A stretch of 64,000 nt of DNA from JAKOWB01 sp038363005 (GTDB taxonomy: Bacteria > Pseudomonadota > Alphaproteobacteria > Kiloniellales > JACOMY01), in NCBI GenBank assembly GCA_038363005.1, contig JBBQBI010000026.1, positions 9,154-73,153 on the forward strand, given 5' to 3'. Below are positions 34,351-43,166 of this stretch, in pieces. Made by a program: the position numbers and the translations under genes. The notes beneath the pieces were generated by a model. That model ran no database searches and was not told the DNA's origin. It saw nothing but the letters and a program-made list of their open reading frames with translations. Each line of letters opens with the position of its first letter. The stretch's first letter is position 1.

Positions 34351-35200
34351 GCCGCCGCCTGGAAGGACGCGTCGCCATCGTCACCGGCGCCGGTCGCGGT
34401 CTGGGCCGCGCCCACGCGCTGCGTCCGGCGTGCCGGGCGACGAGGTAGTGGCGGAAATTCGTGCCGCCGGCGGCGAAGCCGTGGCCAGCCGGCACGACTG
34501 CGCCGACTGGCAGCAGGCGGGCGAGATGGTGCGCCTGGCGATCGACAGCTTCGGCGAACTGCACGTGCTGGTGAACAATGCCGGCATCCTGCGCGACCGC
34601 GCCTTCGCCAACATGTCGGAGGGCGAGTGGGACGCGGTGATCCGCGTGCATCTGAAGGGCCACGCCGCTACCAGCCACCATGCCATGGCCCACTGGCGCG
34701 ATCGCAGCAAGGCCGGCGCGCCGGTCAAGGCCAGCATCGTCCACACCTCTTCCATCGCCGGCTACCTCGGCAACTTCGGCCAGGCGAACTACGCCGCCGC
34801 CAAGCTCGCAGTCGTCGCGCTGTCGCGCGTGCTGCAGATCGAGGGGGAGCGCTACGGCGTACGCTCCAACGCCGTCTCGCCGTCCGCCCGCACCCGCATG
34901 ATGGGCGGCGAGGCACCGCCGCCGGGCAGCTTCGACCCGCGCGATCCAGGCAACGTCTCCGCGCTTGTGGCCTGGCTGGCCGCCGCCGATTGCCCGGCCA
35001 ACGGGCAATACTTCCAGGTCTACGGCAGCCGCCTGCTTGTGCTGACGCTGCCGCAGATCGCGCACGACCTGAACAATCCCAGCGGGCAGTGGTCGCTGGA
35101 GGATCTTGACCGGGAACTGGCCGGCCGCCTGATCAGCTATCCCACAGTGGACGAGTTGCTGGCCGACCTGCGTGGCCGGCAGGCGGGCGGCGCGTCATGA
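34347..35200 (+). pseudogene. Short-chain dehydrogenase, cassette B, disrupted by an internal deletion and frameshift
   Basis: From ATG 34347 the frame reads RVAIVTGAGRGLGRAHALR and then hits a stop at 34446-34448. Homology resumes at once in another frame (EVVAEIRAAGGEAVAS) and continues to the end through NNAGILRD and TSSIAGYLGNFGQANYAAAK. Compared with the cassette A enzyme, about 26 residues after GRAHALR are missing, an out-of-frame loss that includes the coenzyme-selecting strand 2 (VVVNDLGG there). As given, no functional enzyme is made. A sequencing or assembly error cannot be excluded. Confidence 0.8.
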
Positions 35201-36042
35201 GCCTGCATCCCGGCAAGCTCGGTGCCAAGGCGACCGCGCCGGCCTATCTGGTGACGCCGGAGGCGACCATCGCCTACGCCCGCGCCACCAACGACAGCAA
35301 TCCGGCACACCTGGCTGGCCGGATTGCGCCGCCGCTGTTCGCCGTGGTGCCGGCGCTGAAGACCCTAGCGGCCTTGAAGCGCGAGGCCTGCGAGGGCTTC
35401 ACCCTGCACGGCGAACACGAGCTGCGGTTCCACCGGCCGATCACGCCCGGCATGACACTGACCACCGAGGCCGAGGTGATTGGCCTGCAGCCGACCAAGG
35501 CCGGTCCGTTGGTGGTGGTTAAGGGCACCACGCACGACCAGCAGGGCCACCTGCTGAACGAGCAGTTCCTGGTCGCCATTGCGCACGGCCGCAGCCTGGA
35601 CCAGGGCGTCGGCGTACCGCCGCCCGACCATCGCCGCCCGGCCGGGCTGGGCGAGGCCCAGCGCCTCGCCGACTGCAGCTTTCCGGTCGATGACGACCAG
35701 ACGCTGCGCTATGCCGAGGCCTCGGGCGATCGCGATCCCTATACCTTCGATCATGCCGAGGCCCGCGCGCGGGGCCTGCCCGGCGCCATCGTCCACGGCC
35801 TCTGCACCCTGGCCTTCGTCAGCCGTGCGGTCGTCGAGCGATGCTGCGCGCAGGATTCCACGCGCCTCAGGCGACTGGCGGTACGCTTTTCGGGCCTGCT
35901 GCTGCTGCAGCCGGGACAACAGCTCATCACGCGGCTCTGGCGCGCCGGACAGCGCGACGGCCGTGCTTGCTTCGTCGCCGAGAGCGACAACCGCGCCGGC
36001 GAAGGCGTGATCCGCCATGGCTGGGCAGAGATCGAGGCATGA
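35197..36042 (+). CDS. Two-domain MaoC-type (hot-dog) enoyl-CoA hydratase, cassette B
   Basis: 281 residues. N-terminal half LHGEHELRFHRPITPGMTL; C-terminal half QTLRYAEASGDRDPYTFDH and LPGAIVHGLCTLAFVSRA. Paralogue of the cassette A protein at 14176-15030, with the same place between SDR and ligase genes. Its start overlaps the SDR stop (ATGA). Predicted to hydrate an enoyl-CoA. Confidence 0.88.
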   Translation: MSLHPGKLGAKATAPAYLVTPEATIAYARATNDSNPAHLAGRIAPPLFAVVPALKTLAALKREACEGFTLHGEHELRFHRPITPGMTLTTEAEVIGLQPTKAGPLVVVKGTTHDQQGHLLNEQFLVAIAHGRSLDQGVGVPPPDHRRPAGLGEAQRLADCSFPVDDDQTLRYAEASGDRDPYTFDHAEARARGLPGAIVHGLCTLAFVSRAVVERCCAQDSTRLRRLAVRFSGLLLLQPGQQLITRLWRAGQRDGRACFVAESDNRAGEGVIRHGWAEIEA

Positions 36043-36043
36043 C

Positions 36044-37681
36044 ATGAGCGAGGCAGCGACGGTCGAACAGGTTACCCACCGCAACATCGGTCCGGCCTGG
36101 AGCCTGGTCGCCGACCGCACTCTGCCAGCGCACGTGCTGCGCGGCTGTCGCAAGAATCCAGAGGTGCCGCTGCTGCTCACCGAGGACGGCGTCTCCATGG
36201 GACGCGCCGAGTTCCTCGGCCTGGTCGAGCGCCTGGCCGGCTATTTGAAGACCCGGGTCCAGCCGGGCGACCGGGTCGGCCTCTGCATCGGCAACCGCGC
36301 CGAATACTTCATCGCGCTGCTGGCTGCCATCGCCTGCCGGGCCATCGTGGTGTCGGTCAACCCGGACTCTAAAGAACATGACGCCAGCTACGTCCTGCTC
36401 GATGCCGCGCCGGTCATCATCATCGCCCAGGCGGACAACCTGGCGCTGATCGAAGGGATCGCCAAGCAGATCCCGGCGACGCGCGAGGTGCTCAGCGTCG
36501 AGGGGCAGGAGCCCAACGGCCTCGCCCACCTGGGTAGCGACGCCGAGCGCCTGCCGCTGGAGCAGGCCAGCTGCGAACCCGAGGACGTCACCTGCGTCTT
36601 CTACACCTCCGGCACCACCGGCGCGCCCAAGGGCTGCATGGTCAATCACCTGTGGTGGCTGCGTATCGTCGACGTCGACCTGCGTCTCAATCCCGAGGGG
36701 CGGCAGCGCGCGCTCTGCACTGTGCCCTTCTTCTATGCCGATCCGGCGATCTACCTGATGCAGCTGCTGCAGGTCGGCGGCACGCTGGTGGCCATGCGGC
36801 GCTTCAGCGTGTCGCGCTACTGGGACGTGGTGCAGCGCTTCGGCGTCACCAAGATTCACGCCATCGCCTCGATCCCCGTGCTGCTGGTCAAGGCGCCTCC
36901 GCACCCGCGCGAACGCGATCACAAGGTGCATCATGCCACCTGCGTCGCCGTGCCGACCAACCATCACCGCGACCTGGTCGAGCGCTTCGGCTTCCCCTGG
37001 ATCGACAACTACGGCGCCACCGAAACCGGCCAGATCTGCCGCATGCCCTGGCACATGCGCGAGGAGATGATCGGTTCCGGATCGCTGGGTGTGCCCAGCC
37101 CCGAGGTCGAGCTGCGCGTGGTCGACGAGGCCGGGCAGGACGTCGGGCCCGAGGTGTCCGGCGAGGCCCTGGTGCGCGCGCCACATATGTTCTCCGGCTA
37201 TTTCAACCGGCCCGAGGCCACTGCCGAGGTGATGAAGGACGGCTGGTACCACACCGGCGACCTGGTGAAGCGCGATGCCCGCGGCTTTGTCTATTTCCTC
37301 GGCCGCAAGAAGGACATCATCCGCCGCTCCGGCCAGAACATCGCCGCCGCCGAGGTCGAGGCCGTACTGCGCCTGCTGCCGCAGGTAAAGGACGCCGCCG
37401 TGCTGCCAGTGCCGGACGAAATCCGCGGCGAGGAGGTCAAGGCCTACCTGCTGCTGGTCGATGGCCAGACGCCGGCCGACCTGCCGCCAGAGGCCGTGGT
37501 GAACTTCTGCGCCGAGCGGCTCTCCGGCTACAAGGTGCCGCGCTATCTCGAGTACCGCAGCGGCGATTTCCCGCGCACGCCTTCGATGCGCGTACAGAAG
37601 CAGGAACTGAAGGCCGAGAAGCCCGATCTGACTCAGGGTGCCTGGGACCGCGACAAGGAAATGGGCCGCCTGCGCGCCTAG
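36044..37681 (+). CDS. Acyl-CoA ligase (AMP-binding), cassette B
   Basis: 545 residues. P-loop YTSGTTGAPKG at 187-197, YGATET, WYHTGDLVKRDARG and a C-terminal GYKVPRYLEYR. The usual catalytic lysine position near the end is Arg516 (TPSMRVQK), as in the cassette A ligase. Activates a carboxylic acid to its CoA thioester. ATG 36044 begins directly after the MaoC stop. The amidohydrolase follows after a 26-base gap with its own AAGGGGAG. Confidence 0.9.
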   Translation: MSEAATVEQVTHRNIGPAWSLVADRTLPAHVLRGCRKNPEVPLLLTEDGVSMGRAEFLGLVERLAGYLKTRVQPGDRVGLCIGNRAEYFIALLAAIACRAIVVSVNPDSKEHDASYVLLDAAPVIIIAQADNLALIEGIAKQIPATREVLSVEGQEPNGLAHLGSDAERLPLEQASCEPEDVTCVFYTSGTTGAPKGCMVNHLWWLRIVDVDLRLNPEGRQRALCTVPFFYADPAIYLMQLLQVGGTLVAMRRFSVSRYWDVVQRFGVTKIHAIASIPVLLVKAPPHPRERDHKVHHATCVAVPTNHHRDLVERFGFPWIDNYGATETGQICRMPWHMREEMIGSGSLGVPSPEVELRVVDEAGQDVGPEVSGEALVRAPHMFSGYFNRPEATAEVMKDGWYHTGDLVKRDARGFVYFLGRKKDIIRRSGQNIAAAEVEAVLRLLPQVKDAAVLPVPDEIRGEEVKAYLLLVDGQTPADLPPEAVVNFCAERLSGYKVPRYLEYRSGDFPRTPSMRVQKQELKAEKPDLTQGAWDRDKEMGRLRA

Positions 37682-37707
37682 CGCCGGCTGACAAGGGGAG
37701 AAGGCTG

Positions 37708-39114
37708 ATGACCGATGCGACCGCCCGTCCCGAGCAATGCGACCTGCTGGTGCGCAATGCCTACGTGCTGACGATGGATGCCAAGCGCCAGATCTTCGCC
37801 AAGGGTGCCATCGCGGTGCGCGACGGCGACATACTGGCAGTCGGCCGCGATGCCGATCTGGCGTCGCGCTACACCGCTGCCGAGACGCTGGATGCCGGCG
37901 GCGCCGTGGTGCACCCCGGCTTCATCGACGGCCACTACCACCTGACCATCCACCTGGCGCGCGGCACGGTGCCCGACGATCCGGCGATGAAGAGCCCCTT
38001 CGGCTATGGCGACTGGATGAACCTGGTAGGCGAGGAGGACGAGCACCTCCAGACCCAGGTCACCGCGATCGAGATGCTGCGCAAGGGTTACACCTTCTTC
38101 CTGGAACCCGGCACGGTGCTCTGGCCAGACGCCGCGGCCGCCGCTGTGGAGAGCGTCGGCGTGCGCGGCTCGCTGGCCGACCCCTACCTGTGGGACGTGC
38201 CGGACGGCGGCAATGTGCTGGCCGACAAGATCGCGGCCGCGCCCTGCACGCGGGAGCGCGCTTTGAAGCTGCTGGGCGGCCAGCTCGCCCGCAATCGCAA
38301 CCGCCGCTCGCTGGTTCGCGGCCACGTGGCGATCTATGGCTCCGGCTCGCAGTCGGAGGAACTGATGCGCGCCGCCAAGACCTGCGCCGAGGAGAACGGC
38401 GTGGTCATGACTATGCACCACAACTTCACCCCGGTGCAGGCCGCCAAGGACGATGCGCGCTTCGGCGGCCAGCACTCGATCAAGGCCTTTGCGGAAAAGG
38501 GCTTGCTGGGGCGCTGCTGCAGCTTCGTGCACATGAACGTCATCCGCGACGACGAGATGGACCCCATCGTCGAGTCTGGCATGTCGCTGGTCTGGCAGCC
38601 CGGCAACTACATGTTCTACGGCATCGCCGCGAAGACCGAGAGCCGCATGGCGGAGCTGATCCAGCGCGGAGCCAATGTCACCTTTGGCGTCGACACCGCC
38701 AAGGTCTGGACCTTCGGCGACCTGGAGCTGATCGGCTATCTGGTGGCGCGCCAGGCCGGCCGCTACATCTCACCGGCGAAGATCCTGGAGATGCGCACCT
38801 GCGACGCCGCTCGCGCCGTGGGGCTGGAGGACGCCATCGGCGCCCTGGCACCCGGCATGCGCGCCGACATCGTGATCCGCGACCTGGCGCGACCCGAAAG
38901 CGCGCCCGGCGTGAATGCCGTGCAGGAGCTGCTGCTGGGCGGCCAGTCCGGCACCGTGGCGACCGTCATCGTCGACGGCCAGGTGGTCTATCGCGACGGC
39001 GCAGTGCAGAGGGTCGATGCCGCGGCGGTGGTCGCCAAGGGCCGCGAAGCGGCCAAGCGGGTCTTGGGCAGGGCCGGCTTCACGCCGTCCTCCACTTGGC
39101 CAGTGGTGACCTGA
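37708..39114 (+). CDS. Amidohydrolase-superfamily hydrolase, cassette B
   Basis: 468 residues. H76-Y-H78 in DGHYH, then His in TMHHNF and FVHMN, and Asp in GVDTAKVW. Closest in features to the cassette A amidohydrolase (both have SLADPYLWDV-like, WxPGNYxFYGIA and AKxWTFG segments). Hydrolyses an amide or ring C-N bond. ATG 37708 preceded by AAGGGGAGAAGG. Last enzyme of cassette B before the polyamine-type importer, 44 bases on. Confidence 0.91.
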   Translation: MTDATARPEQCDLLVRNAYVLTMDAKRQIFAKGAIAVRDGDILAVGRDADLASRYTAAETLDAGGAVVHPGFIDGHYHLTIHLARGTVPDDPAMKSPFGYGDWMNLVGEEDEHLQTQVTAIEMLRKGYTFFLEPGTVLWPDAAAAAVESVGVRGSLADPYLWDVPDGGNVLADKIAAAPCTRERALKLLGGQLARNRNRRSLVRGHVAIYGSGSQSEELMRAAKTCAEENGVVMTMHHNFTPVQAAKDDARFGGQHSIKAFAEKGLLGRCCSFVHMNVIRDDEMDPIVESGMSLVWQPGNYMFYGIAAKTESRMAELIQRGANVTFGVDTAKVWTFGDLELIGYLVARQAGRYISPAKILEMRTCDAARAVGLEDAIGALAPGMRADIVIRDLARPESAPGVNAVQELLLGGQSGTVATVIVDGQVVYRDGAVQRVDAAAVVAKGREAAKRVLGRAGFTPSSTWPVVT

Positions 39115-39158
39115 ATGCACGGCCCCCCACCCCTGGCAGGCGGCCGAGGCGGCAGCTG

Positions 39159-40244
39159 ATGAGCGCCATTGAACTCCGGCAGATCGCCAAGAGCTACGGC
39201 CCGGTGCGCGCCGTGGACCAGGTGAGCTGCACCATCAGCGAGGGGGAGTTCATGACCATCCTGGGCCCCAGCGGCTCGGGAAAGACGACGATGCTGAGCC
39301 TGATCGCCGGGCTGATCGAACCCAGCAGCGGACGCATCCTGATCGGCGATCGCGACGTCACCGAGTTGCCGACCGCGCAGCGCAACATTGGCCTGGTGTT
39401 CCAGTCCTACGCCCTGTTTCCCAACATGACGGTGGAGGGCAACGTCGCCTTCCCATTGAAGGTGCGCCATGTGCCGCGACCGGAGATCCGCCGGCGGGTC
39501 GAGGAGGCGCTGCGCCTGGTCCGCCTGACCGAGCTGGCCGGCCGCCGCCCCTCGCAGCTTTCCGGCGGGCAGCAGCAGCGCGTCGCACTGGCCCGCGCCA
39601 TCGTCTTCGAGCCTGGAATCCTGCTGCTCGACGAGCCGCTGGCCGCGCTGGACCGCAAGCTGCGCGACGAGGTGCGCCTGGAACTTCGTCGCATCCAGCG
39701 GACCCTGGGCGTGACCACCATCCTGGTGACCCACGACCAGGACGAGGCCCTGTCGCTGAGCGACCGCCTGCTGGTGCTGCACCGCGGCCGCGTCGAACAG
39801 AGCGGCACGCCGGACGAACTCTACCTGCGGCCTGCCACGCGCTTCGTCGCCGATTTCCTGGGCGCTTCCAACCTGCTGGAGGGACGCCTGGCCCGCGATG
39901 GCACCGCCAACGCGCTGCAGCTCGCCAGCGGCTCCCGCCTGCCGATCGGCGATACCGGCGCGGCGCCAGGCGACAGCCTCTGCGTCCTGCTACGGCCCGA
40001 ACGCATCCAGCTGCACGCCGCCGGTCACGACGGCGGTGTCAATGCGACGGTCTCCGAATGCGTCTATCACGGCCAGTCCGTGCGCTATCACCTGCGGCTC
40101 GACTGCCAGCAGGAGCTCCTCGCCGTCGCCGCCGACCGCGTGCCGCGCTTTGCCGTGGGCGACCCGGTGTGCGCTGCCTGGAGTCCGACCGACGTGTGGA
40201 TTGTTCCCGATCCGGCGCTCTCGACAGGAGACGCCTCGATCTAA
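39159..40244 (+). CDS. ABC importer ATPase, spermidine/putrescine type (PotA-like)
   Basis: 361 residues. Walker A GPSGSGKTT, Q-loop FQSYALFPNMTV, signature LSGGQQQRVALARAI, Walker B ILLLDEPLAALD, H-loop LVTHDQDEAL, then a C-terminal TOBE-type domain (VLLRPERIQLH). Pairs with the two permeases downstream. The Pot/Fbp family transports polyamines, thiamine or small organic solutes. Same strand as cassette B and 44 bases after it, so probably co-transcribed. Confidence 0.93.
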   Translation: MSAIELRQIAKSYGPVRAVDQVSCTISEGEFMTILGPSGSGKTTMLSLIAGLIEPSSGRILIGDRDVTELPTAQRNIGLVFQSYALFPNMTVEGNVAFPLKVRHVPRPEIRRRVEEALRLVRLTELAGRRPSQLSGGQQQRVALARAIVFEPGILLLDEPLAALDRKLRDEVRLELRRIQRTLGVTTILVTHDQDEALSLSDRLLVLHRGRVEQSGTPDELYLRPATRFVADFLGASNLLEGRLARDGTANALQLASGSRLPIGDTGAAPGDSLCVLLRPERIQLHAAGHDGGVNATVSECVYHGQSVRYHLRLDCQQELLAVAADRVPRFAVGDPVCAAWSPTDVWIVPDPALSTGDASI

Positions 40245-40299
40245 CCAGCCGGAGAGCTGGCAACCGCGGCAGCAAGCCGCCATGAGCATGGAGGTAAGA

Positions 40300-41328
40300 A
40301 TGCGGAAACCTACTAGCCAGATGGTGCGGACCCTGACCGCCGTGCTACTCGCCACGGCAATCGGCGGCGCGGCAACGGCCGATCCCGCCAAGAAGTTCGT
40401 TTTCGGCCAGTCAGGTGGCGCCAGCTACGAGGCCTCGGTCGATATCTTCTGGAAGCCCTTCACCGAGCAGACCGGGATCGAGATCGAGCCGCTGATTCCA
40501 TCCAGCTTCGGCAAGCTGCGAGCGATGGTGGAGTCGGGCCAGGTCACGGCCTCGCTCTGGGATCTTGGCTCCAGCCAGCTCGAACAGGCCATCGCCCTCG
40601 GCCTGGTAGAGAAGATCAACTGGGACCAGGTGAATCCTGGCCCCATGTACCCGGAGATGAAGCGCGAGTTCGGCTTCGGCCAGACCTACTTCTCGACCGG
40701 CATGGCCTGGAAGCATGGCACCACACCGGTCGAGACCTGGGCTGACTTCTGGAACGTCGAGAAGTTTCCGGGCAAGCGCTGCCTGGCGGACTATCCGGCC
40801 TATACGTTGCCGCTGGCGGTGATGGCGGCCGGCGTGCCGAAGGACAAGGTCTATCCGATCGACATCGACCTGGCCTTCGAGATGCTCGACAAGATCGCAC
40901 CGGATACCATCTGGTGGACCACTGGCTCGCAACCGCCACAGATCCTGCAGGATGGCGAGGCAACCTACTGCAACGCCTGGAACGGCCGCGTCATGCCGGT
41001 CGAGGGCCTGGACTTCAACTACAACCAGGGCCTGCTCGACATCGCCTTCTACGTCGTACCGAAGGGCGCCCCGCCGGCTGAGGTCGAGGCCGCCATGCTG
41101 CTGCTGCACGAATGGTCGGACCCGGTGAAGCAGGCGAAGTATGCCGAACGCGTCTACTACCCTTCCAGCAGCCCTAACCTCTTCGACTACCTGCCGGAGG
41201 CCCTTAAGACCAAGCTGCCGACCTCGCCTAACAACAAGGATCTGCAGCTGCTGACAAATTCGAAGTGGTGGTTCGACAACTCGGAGGCGGTCGAGCAGCG
41301 GTGGGCGGAATGGAAGCTCACCCGCTAA
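40300..41328 (+). CDS. ABC importer substrate-binding protein, PotD-like
   Basis: 342 residues. Signal peptide MRKPTSQMVRTLTAVLLATA then IGGAATA before DPAKK. Features of SBP_bac_8 include KRCLADYPAYTLPLAVMAAG and GEATYCNAWNGRV, where aromatic and acidic residues usually line a cationic-ligand pocket. Of three clustered ATGs (40282, 40288, 40300) I chose 40300, which has GGAGG at proper spacing. Works with the adjacent Pot-type ATPase and permeases. Confidence 0.92.
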   Translation: MRKPTSQMVRTLTAVLLATAIGGAATADPAKKFVFGQSGGASYEASVDIFWKPFTEQTGIEIEPLIPSSFGKLRAMVESGQVTASLWDLGSSQLEQAIALGLVEKINWDQVNPGPMYPEMKREFGFGQTYFSTGMAWKHGTTPVETWADFWNVEKFPGKRCLADYPAYTLPLAVMAAGVPKDKVYPIDIDLAFEMLDKIAPDTIWWTTGSQPPQILQDGEATYCNAWNGRVMPVEGLDFNYNQGLLDIAFYVVPKGAPPAEVEAAMLLLHEWSDPVKQAKYAERVYYPSSSPNLFDYLPEALKTKLPTSPNNKDLQLLTNSKWWFDNSEAVEQRWAEWKLTR

Positions 41329-41374
41329 CCAATCGATGACCGACAAAAGACCCGTACAGGACTGGAATGCGTCG

Positions 41375-41401
41375 GGGGTGCCGGTACGAACCGGCATCCC
41401 C
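41375..41401 (+). promoter_or_regulatory. GC-rich hairpin between binding protein and permease genes
   Basis: GGGGTGCCGGT / ACCGGCATCCCC with loop ACGA and one bulged A. No T-run follows. Likely an mRNA-stabilising or attenuating stem-loop, as in the other two importer operons of the window. Confidence 0.5.
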
Positions 41402-41415
41402 TTCGCTCTCAGCAC

Positions 41416-42285
41416 ATGACTGCCAACGCCGCGCCGCTGCCGATCGAACGCTATCCGCGCCGGCGGGCACGGCGGGCGCGGCGGGTCGCCGCTGCGGTCG
41501 GGCCGCTGTTCGTTTTCATGCTGGTGGCCTTCAACCTGCCGATCCTGCTGATGCTGGGCTGGAGCTTCAGCAACCCGACACCGACGCTGAACCACTACGC
41601 CTACTTTTTCGAGGTACCGATCTACCTGCGCGTCATGGCCAACACGCTGCGCATCGCGGCGATCACCGTGCTTTGCTGCGTCCTGCTGGGCTATCCGCTG
41701 GCCTACTGGCTGCGCGGTATGGCGCCCCGCCCGCGGCTGTTCGTACTGGCCATGGTGGTGTTGCCCTTCTGGATCAGCATCCTGATCCGCACCTATGCCT
41801 GGATCGTCATCCTGGGCAACAACGGCCTGGTCAATCGCGGCCTGCTCGAGCTTGGCGTGATCAGCGCGCCGATCGGTATCCTCTATAACGAGCTGGGCGT
41901 CATCGTCGGCACGGTTAACGTGCTGCTGCCCTTCTTCGTGCTGCCGCTCTATGCCAGCATGGCGCGCATCGACGACCGCCTGATGCAGGCAGCGCGGTCG
42001 CTGGGCGCGCCGCAGCGCGTGATCTTCTGGCGGGTCTTCTTCCCGCTGACCACTCCGGCGCTGGCTGCCAGCGCCATCCTGGTCTTCATCCTGACCCTGG
42101 GATTCTACATCACACCGGCGGTGCTGGGCGGCGGCCGGGTGCCGATGATCGCCAACGCCATCGAGCTGCTGATCAACGAGTTGCCGCGCTGGGAGCTGGC
42201 AGCGGCGATTTCCACGCTACTGATGATCGCGGTGATCGCCTTCTACCTCGTGGCCCGCTGGGTGCGCCGCCGTGGCACGGCCTGA
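41416..42285 (+). CDS. ABC importer permease, PotB type
   Basis: 289 residues with about six membrane segments after a basic leader (RRRARRARRVAA). The EAA loop is MQAARSLGAPQRVIFWRVFFPLT, interrupted here by nothing unusual; NTLRIAAITVLCCVLLGYPLA is typical of PotB. It overlaps the next permease by 14 bases. ATG 41416. Forms the inner-membrane channel of the Pot-type importer. Confidence 0.93.
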   Translation: MTANAAPLPIERYPRRRARRARRVAAAVGPLFVFMLVAFNLPILLMLGWSFSNPTPTLNHYAYFFEVPIYLRVMANTLRIAAITVLCCVLLGYPLAYWLRGMAPRPRLFVLAMVVLPFWISILIRTYAWIVILGNNGLVNRGLLELGVISAPIGILYNELGVIVGTVNVLLPFFVLPLYASMARIDDRLMQAARSLGAPQRVIFWRVFFPLTTPALAASAILVFILTLGFYITPAVLGGGRVPMIANAIELLINELPRWELAAAISTLLMIAVIAFYLVARWVRRRGTA

Positions 42286-43153
42286 CCCCGCCTCCGCCGC
42301 GCCCAGCGGCTCGCTGCCGCCCAGCCCGGCCGGCAGTCGCCTGGACCGTAGCGTCGGCCGGGTAGAGCGCGGGCTGGTGGTCGGCCTCGGTGTCTTCGCC
42401 GTGGTCTTCCTCATGCTGCCGGTGGCGATCGTCATCCCCATGTCCTTCTCTGGCGAGCAGCTGCTGACCTTTCCGCCGCCCAGCCTTTCGCTGCGCTGGT
42501 ACGACTCCTTCTTCAGCGATCCGCGCTGGCTCGAGGCGCTGGCGAACTCCGCCGTTGTCGCGCTGGCCTCCAGCCTGCTGGCGCTGACCTTGGGCACCCT
42601 GGCGGCCTATGGCCTGGTGCGGCACCGCTTCATCGGCCGGGCGGCGCTGGAGGCCAATTTCGTTGCCCCGCTGATCATTCCCCCGATCATCGGCGCCGTG
42701 GCGCTCTACATCGTCTTCGCCAAGGTCGGACTGCTCGGCAGCTACCTCGGCCTGGTCATCGCCCACACCATCATCACCACGCCCTACGTCGTACTGGTCA
42801 TGACTGTCGCCATCGCCGGCTTCGACGAACGCATCGAGCAGGTGGCGCGTAGCCTGGGCGCCAAGGAACGCACCATCTTCTGCCGTATCCTGGTGCCCAA
42901 CCTCTCCTCCTCCATCCTGGCCTCCTGGATGCTCGCCTTCGTGGTCAGCTTCGACGAGGTGATCCTGACGCTCTTCCTGTTCGGCAATCGCGAGACCATC
43001 CCCAAACGGATGATCACGCGCCTGGAATTGCAGATCGACCCGACCATCACCGCCATCGCCACCATGCTGATCGTCTTCACGGTCGGCGCGCTGGGGCTGG
43101 TCTATTTTCTGGTGCGGCGCAGCGGTCGCTCGCTGCTCGACGCCAGGCATTGA
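42272..43153 (+). CDS. ABC importer permease, PotC type
   Basis: 293 residues from a GTG start inside the upstream permease. About six membrane segments; EAA loop EQVARSLGAKERTIFCRILV; SFDEVILTLFLFG near the end is characteristic of PotC-type permeases. Partner of the PotB-like subunit. Followed by a DUF2817 gene 13 bases later. Confidence 0.93.
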   Translation: MARPDPASAAPSGSLPPSPAGSRLDRSVGRVERGLVVGLGVFAVVFLMLPVAIVIPMSFSGEQLLTFPPPSLSLRWYDSFFSDPRWLEALANSAVVALASSLLALTLGTLAAYGLVRHRFIGRAALEANFVAPLIIPPIIGAVALYIVFAKVGLLGSYLGLVIAHTIITTPYVVLVMTVAIAGFDERIEQVARSLGAKERTIFCRILVPNLSSSILASWMLAFVVSFDEVILTLFLFGNRETIPKRMITRLELQIDPTITAIATMLIVFTVGALGLVYFLVRRSGRSLLDARH

Positions 43154-43166
43154 GGAGCGCTACACC

